This document shows, one piece after another, positions 30,770-39,400 of a stretch of DNA of 54,740 bases. Under the pieces are notes generated by a model. That model saw nothing but the letters and a program-made list of their open reading frames with translations. It did no database searches and had not been told where the DNA came from. How positions within the stretch are numbered: position 1 is the stretch's first letter; each line of letters begins with the position of its first letter. The translations under genes were made by a program, and so were the position numbers. The stretch comes from Pochonia chlamydosporia 170 (Eukaryota; Ascomycota; Sordariomycetes; Hypocreales; Clavicipitaceae): contig NW_019154061.1 of assembly GCF_001653235.2 (NCBI RefSeq), positions 1 to 54,740 of the forward strand. The letters run 5' to 3'.

Positions 30770-33700
30770 TTATCCCCTTCCTCCCGTCCGTCTCCGACCA
30801 GGCCGCCTGGAGCCAGTAGTCGACTGGTACTTCTCCAACGGTCCGTCGTGCTTCATAATTGGGCCATAAACTGACTCAAACACCTCCATCGCTTCCGTCT
30901 CTCGTAGAGCCTCCACTGGCTCCCATGTTGCGTCTGCGTACCCACGCCAGCGTACAAATACTTCTCTAAACTTCCCGCGTCCGCGGTTTTTCCAACGAGC
31001 GCAGAGTATCTCCTCCACTTCCCATTCTTCTACACCATTCTCGTCTCGTATCGACGGCGGTTGGGCGTCGTCAACTCGTTGCCCGGGTGCTGGGTCTTGT
31101 CTAGCTCGGCGCAACAGATCGACGTGAAATCGTGGGTGTATAGAACCCGGCACGTCCAACTCCACAACATGTGAACTGATGACTTTTGTGACTGTATACT
31201 TGTGGTGCAGCCAATCTAGCTTCTTGCACGGCCGTGGCGATCTGTAGTTCGTCATCGATAGCCAGACCTTGTCTCCAACCTCGAATCGTTCGGCCGGCTG
31301 TCTCTTCGCATTCGTAGCATCTTCTTGCTGTTGCTGAGAGGCGGCGATCATAGCCTGCATATACTCCGAGACTTCCTGCAGACGGCTCAGAAGGGCATCT
31401 GCCTTGCCTTCCTCTTTGCTCTGGGGTGGATCTGCTGGATCCTCGACAGCCACGGGTTCTACGTGGTATCCGTGCTCGACGAAGAACGGACTGATCTTTG
31501 TCGCTGCAGATTCTCGGTTGTTGAGGGCTAGCTGTGCCACTGGGAGGAAGTCTCCCCAGTCATGCTGCAAGTATGATACGTATGCCCGCAGGTATGCCTG
31601 TATCTCCTGGTTTGTTCTTTCCGGCCCTCCATCTGTCTGTGGGTGGTATGCTGTACTCAACCGCTGCGTCACCCCGGCTAGCTTGCAGAACCTCTTCCAG
31701 AATCGACTCAGCCAGTTGCTCCCGCGGTCGCTTACGATAGACCGTGGCATTCCATGAAACCTATAGTGGCATTGTAGGAAACGTTTCGCACACGCTTCCG
31801 CCTCCATTGTGTCCATCACTTCCAGCGTTACAGCCTTCGTAAGCCGGTCCACAATCACCCAGATATACGTTGCGTTGTTAGGTCCCGTGGCCGGCAGATC
31901 TGTGATAAAGTCCATTGCCAAATGACTGCGTGGTCTGTCAGGGATGGGCAGCGGTTTCAGGAACCCTCTCTTCGACTGGCGCCAAATATGGCCACGTCCG
32001 CATACGTCGCAATTTGCAACAAATCGTCGAACCAACTGCGACTGCCCCGGCCAGTAGAAACTGCGAGCCACAATTGCCAAGGTACCCTCTCTTCCTGGGT
32101 GGCCGGCGGCAGTTGAGTCGTGGGAGTCTTGCACGATGCGCGTCCGAAGGGTGTCCTTGTCCGCCTCGCCTTGGTTCCCCTTCTCCCCCGAGCCTCCAGG
32201 TACCCAAATTCGGTCCCTAAAGGTCAGTCGCTTACCAGCGTCGATGCCACATTCTGATATCTGTACCTTCAATCCTAGCGCCGGTGGGAAAGCCCGCTCT
32301 CGTAGCCGTACCGCTTCATAGGCCGCTCGATATATACAATCTTCCTTAATTGTTTGGTCCCAGAGCGCCTGTAAATCGCCGGCCTCAAACACCTTCATAT
32401 CCGGCGGGGGTGGTGTCTCTAGTCCTATCCTGCTGATCCGTAGCCTTGTCGATTCTGGGATGGCATTATCCGGGATCAATTGGATCACTCGCCCTTGTTC
32501 ACGCTCGTCATTTATATCCTGCGGGGCATCTTGTTCGCGGCGGGACAGCGCGTCCGGCACGACAGCCTCACACCCAGGACGGTAGTCCAGCTTGAAGTTG
32601 AATTGTGAAAGCTCAGCAGCCCATCGGCTCTGGCGTTCCGTCAACTTCCTCCGCGTCATGAAGTATTCAAGGTTGCGGTGGTCCGTTAAGACCGTGAATG
32701 TTCCACAGCTCCTTAACTCCGCACTCCATGTATCCAGGCACCTCATAATGGCCAACATCTCCTTGTCGTGAATCGGATAGTTGTACTCTGCGGGCGACAG
32801 CCGCCGTGAGTAAAATGCACAAGCGTGCCGACGCCCATCCTTTCCTTCCTGAGATAATACGCCTCCAAACGCATAGCCTGAGCAATCTGCTTCCACGAAG
32901 GTTTGTAGGGACGGATCCCACTGCCTCAGAATTGGGGCGTCGCAAAATCTTCGCTTCAGTTCTCGAAACGCCCCGTCCTCTGCTTTACCCCAGCGGAAGG
33001 TGACTCCTTTCTTCAAGAGTGCATCTAACGCCTTGGTAATCCGTGAATAGTCGGGAATGAAAATCCGATAGTAATTCGCAAACCCAAGAAAGCTTCTGAC
33101 ACCTTTCACGGTTGTTGGCACCAGCCACTCACGGATCGCCTGCTGTTTCTCAGGGTCGCAAGCGACCCCCTTGCCTGCTCGCACAATGAAGCCCAAATAT
33201 TTGACTTCCTTTATGGAGAACTCACATTTGGCCGGGTCCAGGTGCAGACCAGCGTCTGCTAACGATCGGAGGACCAGACGCACTTTCGCTTCATGGTCAG
33301 CCAATGTCCCGCTCGAATAGATCAAAACATCATCCAGGTACGCCGTGACGAAGTCGTCGAGGTACTTATTCAGCACGCTATTCATGTACCGCTGGAACGA
33401 TGCCGGGGCGTCACTTAGGCCAAAGGGGCATACGAGCCACTCATACAGCCCGAATCTGGTTCGGAACGCGGTCTTCTCCTCGTGGCCTGGAGCCATGCGA
33501 ATCTTGTGGAAGGCGGCCACGACATCTAGCTTCGTAAACCACTTGGCTTTTGTCAGATTGTTCAGAGTCTCCGCAATCAGAGGCAACGGGTAACGATCAC
33601 GCTTCGTGATTGCGTTCAGTGCGCGGTAGTCGCAACAGAACCGTAAGCCCCCGTTTGGTTTCTTCACAAACAATACTGGGGCAGCTGCTGCCGAGCTGCT

Positions 33701-34555
33701 CGCCCGGATAAACCCTCTATCCAGCAAATCCCGCAGTGTTTTCCGTAGCACGAGGAGCTCCTCGCGGGACATGCTATACAATGGTCCCCACGGCAGTGGC
33801 GGTTCGTTCCCGTTGCTATCACGCTGCAAATGTACTTCGTGGTCGACCCCTGGTCTGTGCGGAGGCAGCTTCATCGCCTCTTCCGGAGAGAATAGATCTC
33901 CGAATTCGTCCAGCACTTCCTTGGGAACTGTCTTACTCGGATCAACTGGCTGTTTCGGCCTCAATGCCTTCTCAATATCAGACAGGCTGATGGCCTGCAC
34001 TGCAGCCGCGCCTCGCCCTTGACGCTTCCTCCCTCGGCGGCACTCTGCCGCGAACACAGCTGCCGGTACAACGCGGGCAGCTCGGATCGCTTTTACCCCG
34101 TCGGGCTCTTCCTGTCCTAGGAGCCGTATGGTAATGTCGGCGACCCCGTGGTAAACTCGCTGTTCGGCGGCGTCGTATACCACCTTGTTCTTCCTCATCC
34201 AAGGCCGGCCCAAGAACACATCTTGGCCTAACCGCGGAACCACATGCGCAAACATGCGTTCGTCGTATCCTCCAGTCTCCATCATGAAAACCACAATTCC
34301 TGGCGACATCACGTCTTTAGTCGCCTCGGAAAACCCACCTAACCGCCTTGGATTCCTGTCGACAAATGGAATCCGCAGTCTCTTAACTACAGCTTCATCG
34401 ATTACGGCATAGCAGTCACATCCGGTATCGACAAGAGCGCGCACTTGATTAGCTCTATTAATCCGTACTTCGATCAGCACTGGATCACTACTCATCTGAG
34501 GCCGAAACTCTGCCCAACTCTGGATGTCCGCCTTGGTAGGCCCCGGGGCCCGCAT
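30770..34555 (-). CDS. Gypsy Pol with C-terminal chromodomain
   Basis: 1261 codons from the first Met at 34555; the frame is open further upstream into the gag overlap. Domains in order: aspartic protease ALVDTGCDCYAVI (about 38-50); reverse transcriptase with LDVVAAFHKIRM, CPFGLSDAPASFQRYMN and AYLDDVLIYS (about 407); RNase H with TFVEADCSGYAFGGVLSQ and LTDHRNLEYF; integrase HHCC finger HDSTAAGHPGREG...CDVCGRGH (about 810-850); integrase core with AMDFITDLPATG, VSDRGSNWLSRFW and TAYHPQTDGGPERTNQEI; and a chromodomain EEWEVEEILCARW...VFVRWRGYADATWEPVEAL (about 1175-1220). Chromodomains of this class are known to steer integration to marked chromatin. No disabling change was seen. Confidence 0.95.
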   Translation of the reverse strand: MRAPGPTKADIQSWAEFRPQMSSDPVLIEVRINRANQVRALVDTGCDCYAVIDEAVVKRLRIPFVDRNPRRLGGFSEATKDVMSPGIVVFMMETGGYDERMFAHVVPRLGQDVFLGRPWMRKNKVVYDAAEQRVYHGVADITIRLLGQEEPDGVKAIRAARVVPAAVFAAECRRGRKRQGRGAAAVQAISLSDIEKALRPKQPVDPSKTVPKEVLDEFGDLFSPEEAMKLPPHRPGVDHEVHLQRDSNGNEPPLPWGPLYSMSREELLVLRKTLRDLLDRGFIRASSSAAAAPVLFVKKPNGGLRFCCDYRALNAITKRDRYPLPLIAETLNNLTKAKWFTKLDVVAAFHKIRMAPGHEEKTAFRTRFGLYEWLVCPFGLSDAPASFQRYMNSVLNKYLDDFVTAYLDDVLIYSSGTLADHEAKVRLVLRSLADAGLHLDPAKCEFSIKEVKYLGFIVRAGKGVACDPEKQQAIREWLVPTTVKGVRSFLGFANYYRIFIPDYSRITKALDALLKKGVTFRWGKAEDGAFRELKRRFCDAPILRQWDPSLQTFVEADCSGYAFGGVLSQEGKDGRRHACAFYSRRLSPAEYNYPIHDKEMLAIMRCLDTWSAELRSCGTFTVLTDHRNLEYFMTRRKLTERQSRWAAELSQFNFKLDYRPGCEAVVPDALSRREQDAPQDINDEREQGRVIQLIPDNAIPESTRLRISRIGLETPPPPDMKVFEAGDLQALWDQTIKEDCIYRAAYEAVRLRERAFPPALGLKVQISECGIDAGKRLTFRDRIWVPGGSGEKGNQGEADKDTLRTRIVQDSHDSTAAGHPGREGTLAIVARSFYWPGQSQLVRRFVANCDVCGRGHIWRQSKRGFLKPLPIPDRPRSHLAMDFITDLPATGPNNATYIWVIVDRLTKAVTLEVMDTMEAEACAKRFLQCHYRFHGMPRSIVSDRGSNWLSRFWKRFCKLAGVTQRLSTAYHPQTDGGPERTNQEIQAYLRAYVSYLQHDWGDFLPVAQLALNNRESAATKISPFFVEHGYHVEPVAVEDPADPPQSKEEGKADALLSRLQEVSEYMQAMIAASQQQQEDATNAKRQPAERFEVGDKVWLSMTNYRSPRPCKKLDWLHHKYTVTKVISSHVVELDVPGSIHPRFHVDLLRRARQDPAPGQRVDDAQPPSIRDENGVEEWEVEEILCARWKNRGRGKFREVFVRWRGYADATWEPVEALRETEAMEVFESVYGPIMKHDGPLEKYQSTTGSRRPGRRRTGGRG

Positions 34556-34579
34556 TCGCCCCGAGGCTATTCTTTTCCC
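34549..34579 (-). promoter_or_regulatory. -1 ribosomal frameshift signal at the gag-pol junction
   Basis: Minus strand: slippery heptamer G GGA AAA (34579-34573), read in the gag frame as gcG GGA AAA GAA TAG, so it lies two codons before the gag stop. A -1 slip gives GGG AAA AGA ATA GCC, exactly the pol frame. Nine bases after the heptamer a stem CGGGGC / GCCCCG with an 8-nt loop can form, matching the known slippery-site, spacer and structure arrangement. Confidence 0.75.
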
Positions 34580-35694
34580 GCCCCCTCGTCTTCACTCGTC
34601 TCGGACGTGGGTTCCGAACTGTCTGACGTCTTGGGCTTGCTCGCCCGACCGACTTTAGCCTTGCCATTCTTCTGATTCTCTGGGAACACCACTTGAGCTG
34701 GGCAACTTGCGACAAAATGACCTGTTCGCCCGCAACGATAGCACCGTCGTTGCTGCTGCGGCACTCCCGGCTTCTCAGCTGTTTTGTTTACCCCCGCCAT
34801 CTTCGTGTCCCCGTCCTGGTCCTGTGATAAATGTTGGCCATGCTGATGACCTTCTGAGCGGGCCTTCTCTTCCTTTGGGGCGGAACCTCCGCGGGGCTCT
34901 AGCTTCTCCAGTTTGCCAGCGATTTCCTGAACTCGGCTTAGCCATTCCTGGTACACCGTGGGTAGGTGCGCAGTAACCAAGCACCGTTGTAGTTGCGAGC
35001 TTAAGGCGTTCTCAAGGAACACGATCTTTGCGCTGTCTGGCCAGTCGCCTCCACCTGCTTCCGCCAAGGCTTGTTCAAACCGGGGGAGGAATGTGGCCAG
35101 CGACTGATCTTCGTGCTGGCGTAAAGTCCTCAGTGAGGTCGCTGCTCGCGACTGGATATTACTGTCCTTGTAAGTGCGGTCAAGGTATCGCATAAACTCG
35201 TGGGGGTCGAAATTGCCGCCTGGCCCACCTGCTGCGTAGAACGTGGCCACGACCTGTTGTGGTTTTTCTTCTAGGCATGAATTGATAAGATACCACAGGT
35301 CTCGGTTCCCGTTATAATAGTGTGCATCGAGTTCTAGCTTGTCTCTCATCTGCCTTGCCCAAGCCGCATAACCCTTCCGGGAGCCATTGTATTTTGGCGG
35401 GTTTGGCAATGGTTTCCTCTTGTTAGAGCTCCCATTCGACTGTTGCGGGAGCTGCGCAGCATCGATGCCGAATATGCTCTCGCTCGGCGTTCGCGTCGCA
35501 AGCGGTGGTTGTAGTCCTTCCTGGGGTTGCGGCGTTGTCGTACTGTTGGCGAGATGCTGCGTTAACGCCGCCAATTGAGCTTGCAAGGGCCCCAAGCTCG
35601 CGTTGATCGCTTCATGAATACGATGGTCGATCCACTGGTGTTGGGACGTAGGACTATCACCAGGCTGTGTTTGCTGCTCCATCATAGCAGTCAT
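34567..35694 (-). CDS. Gypsy Gag
   Basis: 375 residues. The first part has a Gln-rich helical segment, then the capsid region typical of Ty3-like Gag (YAAWARQMRDKLELDAH, YLINSCLEEKPQQVV, FMRYLDRTYKD, LRTLRQHEDQSLATFLPRFE, LENALSSQLQRCLV). A charged linker leads to one CCHC zinc knuckle, CYRCGRTGHFVASC, near the C-terminus. The tail is acidic. The stop at 34569-34567 follows the slippery site. It starts 41 bp inside the 5' LTR border, after the primer-binding region. Confidence 0.93.
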   Translation of the reverse strand: MTAMMEQQTQPGDSPTSQHQWIDHRIHEAINASLGPLQAQLAALTQHLANSTTTPQPQEGLQPPLATRTPSESIFGIDAAQLPQQSNGSSNKRKPLPNPPKYNGSRKGYAAWARQMRDKLELDAHYYNGNRDLWYLINSCLEEKPQQVVATFYAAGGPGGNFDPHEFMRYLDRTYKDSNIQSRAATSLRTLRQHEDQSLATFLPRFEQALAEAGGGDWPDSAKIVFLENALSSQLQRCLVTAHLPTVYQEWLSRVQEIAGKLEKLEPRGGSAPKEEKARSEGHQHGQHLSQDQDGDTKMAGVNKTAEKPGVPQQQRRCYRCGRTGHFVASCPAQVVFPENQKNGKAKVGRASKPKTSDSSEPTSETSEDEGAGKE

Positions 35695-35724
35695 GCGACA
35701 GGTCCAGCGATAGTCGATTGATTG

Positions 35725-35735
35725 AGCTTTAGATA
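35725..35735 (-). promoter_or_regulatory. Gypsy primer-binding site complementary to its own LTR transcript (Tf1-like self-priming)
   Basis: Directly next to the 5' LTR the minus strand reads TATCTAAAGCT. Its complement AGCTTTAGATA occurs in the sense strand of the same LTR at 35797-35787 and in the other LTR at 30597-30587. In S. pombe Tf1 the first 11 nt of the mRNA fold back on an adjacent PBS and serve as the primer; an 11-nt match with zero spacing is seen here. It predicts a transcript start at 35797. Confidence 0.75.
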
Positions 35736-35969
35736 TGTGAGGGGCTGAGCCGCTGTTTGTTCAACATAAGGTGCCGTACAATTGTCTATCTAAAGCTAAG
35801 GAGAAAGGAAGGAGAAGAGCAAGCTCGAGGCGAGCCTCGAGCTTGCATATCTAAGTTGCTGGTGGCAACTTAGGCGAAATGAATCTAATTACACGCCGAC
35901 TGTCCTCACGGCGCCGAAGCTCCGGGCCTGGCAAAGCCAGGTCCACAGCATCGGGCGTAGCCCGTGACA
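35736..35969 (-). repeat. Gypsy 5' LTR
   Basis: 234 bp, nearly identical to the 3' LTR. It holds the element promoter, several hairpins (35820-35846 is a long palindrome) and the 11-nt self-priming match. Confidence 0.95.
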
Positions 35970-36427
35970 CTCACCCACCTTTTCCCAAAGTACCTCCACA
36001 ATAACCATCCAAAACCAGCTACGTTTACTACAACACACGCACATATGCTACAAGTCGCATCTAAGTACGTTTAACCTTTTTTTTTTTTGACTCTATTGAC
36101 TCTACTCAAATTAATTCTAATCTAACTCTAATCGCTGCTTTCCTGTCCTTTCTCTCTAACCCTACAATGCACTAGCCTGTCATCCGTGCCATCGCCTGCA
36201 ACTGCCAATCGTTCTCAATCTGCTTATACCCTATACTGCGTAAGAGACTTCTTTTCGTTCGCCTATATACCGCCCGCTACGTTTGTAATAACTACTTATC
36301 TAATTGAATCTGGCTTTCTTTGTACAGCTATTTGTATTCTATACGCTTTGAAAACTATATCTATATTTCCGCATAATGCAGTGCGTGCGTAAACAAAATT
36401 TATCTCTAAAATTTTTATCTAACCCAT
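35970..36427. other. 3' flank of the RecQ-type gene
   Basis: AT-rich, with a run of T (about 36070-36080), repeats of GACTCTA, and no credible ORF. It is probably the 3' untranslated region and spacer of the minus-strand helicase gene. Confidence 0.4.
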
Positions 36428-39400
36428 CTATTTTTGTACATGTTTCCCGTATACTTTCTGCACAATTGCCTCCCACAATACATGCATGTTTGTCCCGTTT
36501 GTCCCATGGAACTGCACTCGCCCTGCTAGCCACTTGAACCACTCTCGTCTGTCGCCTGGATCGATCTCAAACTTCTCCTTTACCCACTTCCTCATCCACT
36601 CCCGCCCCATCGGCAACAGCGCAACGGGGAGTACTTTGTCTTCATACATGCAACCTTCGCCTTCTCCCGCGCTCTCCTGGCTTTCCTTACACCAGTCTCC
36701 CGGCAGTTTGCACCGAAAGCAGCACGAGTTCTCGGCAAAGCGAATCTTTTGCCGTATGCTGTCGTACGACTCCCCGCTAACCGGCTCGCACAGCCTTCCT
36801 GCATGCTTATGCCTGTCTGTCGACGGTACTGGCTTGCCAGTTGGCGTTTTTTTGCAGTTCCATATGTGACATATAGCACAGATATCCTGCACCTCGTCGA
36901 GCCAACGCATTAGAGTATTCACCTTCTCTCCTTCAGACTGGTTAAACCTCCTCCATACCCCTTCACCGGCTCTCTCCTCCTCCAACTGCCTGCTCGCTTC
37001 CTCCCCATTATCATCTCCCCCTCCCTCTTCTTCCTCTTCTTCCTCTGTTGTCTCGCCGCTTGGATGACATCGACCGCACGGAATAGCCCCCATTATGTCG
37101 GCACACGTTTCGCCCACTACCCCGTCCATGAATGAAGACAGCACTTCTCGGTGACACCCGGGGCTTTTAATAAACATCTCCATCTGGTATCGGTTGACTC
37201 GCTCCACCTTGTTCGTGCCAACCTTCTCGTACGGCGTTAACCCATCGTGAACAATAAATGACCGCACCTCTTCACCATCTCGCCGTGCCCCTCGCCCTGT
37301 CTGCTGCACAAAGTCAACTACGCCGTACGGAAACCCTGCGTGTATGATCGCTATAATACCGCCGATATCGATGCCCGTCCCCAGCCCCGTGGTCGCCACA
37401 ATGCAACGGTGCCTGCCTCCTGCGGCCCATGATTCTCGCGCCTCGTCCTGTGCCGCCTTGTCCATGTCGCTATGGTGTGCATCGCACCCAATCTCTTCGG
37501 CTAATGCTTCGCATTGCGCCTTTGACCGGCAGTATACAACGCATTTCTGTCCGCTCATCATTGTCGATTGCAGTTGCCGCACCAGCTCTACCACCCGTGC
37601 CTCCACGGCTCCCGGCCCCGGCTTGACCTGCTCCACTTCATATCGGCAGTTTAGCTTCGTTGTCCGCTCCCGAATAGTCTCGGCACCATCCGCCAGCAGC
37701 TCTTCCCGGAACCACCGCTCAAATGTCACCGGCAAAGTCGCGGTCAGCAGCACAATCGGCCTCTCGAAGCGCGTTAACCCCTTCAACTGCGTAAGCCTCA
37801 CCCGGTATGAAGCGTCTGTAATTGCCGTGTGTGCCTCGTTGATGAATATCCGCTGTAGCAGTCCATCCTCTTTCAAGCCATCTACATATGCTAGCAAGCT
37901 TGGAACCGACCCCGTGTCCGCGCTAACGACCACCATCCGCGCTGCCCTAGGCAAGCATTCCCGTTCTGAGTTGACTGATGGCCGGAACTCGATCACATCC
38001 ACCCCCATCCGCCTCGCCTTGTCCACCATGTCCGTCATCAGCGCCGCGAATGGCACCACCACCACGTTCGTGCCGCCGCCCCGCATAATGGCTGGAACCA
38101 TAAACAGCAAGCTCTTGCCAGCACCCGTGGGTAGCACGCATATCGCTGACTCTTCTCCGTGAAGCGCGAGAATCTTCTCCATGCACTCCCGCTGCTTTCC
38201 TGGCCGCCATGTCGACCCTAGACCCATTAGTGTCCGCAGTCCCTCGACCATATCTCGCTCGTTTTCCTCCTTATCCGGCCGGCCTTTCTTGCTCTTCTTC
38301 CGTGCCCCGGTCGATTCCTCGCCGGCTGCCTTGCGTTTCCACCCTGCTCGGCCTTCGTCTCCTTCCATCAAGAACTGGTGCCACAGATGACTGATCCCCC
38401 TGAAGTTCTCGATCATCTCCGGCGTCAATCCGTTTGGCATGCCGACGTGTACGGCGTAGTGCAGCCGCGCCATCTTCGTGCTATGTGTGCTCTGAAGATC
38501 CCATACGATATTCCAGCTGCCTCTGACATCAAGCGCCTCGCCTGTCATCTGGTCCATCTCCAGCCCCTCCTCATCCTCGTCGTCACCGGCCATGCCGTCG
38601 ATTTGTCTTATCACCAGTCCTCGAATTCTCCGCCCGAACTCAATTGCCATCACCCGGTATCGCCCAACACCGACCCTCATCTTGATTTCCGCCTGCAGCA
38701 TACGCGTCATGATCGAGCTAAGTCGTTCCGTGCCCCAGCATTTCGAGTTGCCATTTCTCCACAAGAACTCCAAGCACTCTTCCCGTGGTTCCGGTAATTT
38801 GCACTTGCGCCGCAGTGTCCTCTCAGCCGGCAGGAGCCATGCAATATAAGCGACCATCATTCGACCGATACGGTCAGGCAGGAACCTTGCTACCATACGG
38901 CCGGTCCCGCGGATTGCCTTCATTTTGTCCCGGTCTGTGACAAGCATAACCTGGCCGTCGTACAGAAAGACATTACGGAGCAGTTGCCATGTGTCACAGT
39001 GCCGTAATGTTGCCGTTTCCGGTCCACGCCCCGGTTGCCCTTCCCAGATATGTGACAGGAGCATTAATGCTTCTCGGAATACACGCAGCCACCGCATCCA
39101 CCTTCGCACGCTAGCCTGCTTCCACTGGTTTGTCTTCTTGTCAAATATTGACGCCTCCATAGAACGCAGAACCTTGCCCGGCCCGACCTCTAGCCAAGCG
39201 TTCTTGTCGTTCGTCGCAAATGAATGGCCCGCCCCAACTCTCGACGTGCTGTCGACGATCCGCTTCATGTCTATTCTGGGGCCGATGCGATCCCACGTAC
39301 CGCCAAGCAGCTGGTTAAGCAAATTGTCCGCTTGAACCATAACTGTGCAAGCTGCCCGCTGGAAGTCACGCACGACCAGCCGCTCGCCATTGTGCATCAA

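Larger units (their letters stand above)
30535..35969 (-). mobile_element. Full-length chromodomain Gypsy (Ty3/gypsy) retrotransposon
   Basis: Element of 5435 bp on the minus strand with 235/234-bp LTRs differing by one indel and two substitutions. Gag and pol are separate frames linked by a -1 frameshift site, and Pol ends in a chromodomain. Flanking 5-mers do not match (ctggg and ctcac). Confidence 0.95.

Noticed and set aside
37344..38162. 272-codon plus-strand ORF
   Set aside because: It is antisense to the helicase core and has only biased composition; a shadow ORF.
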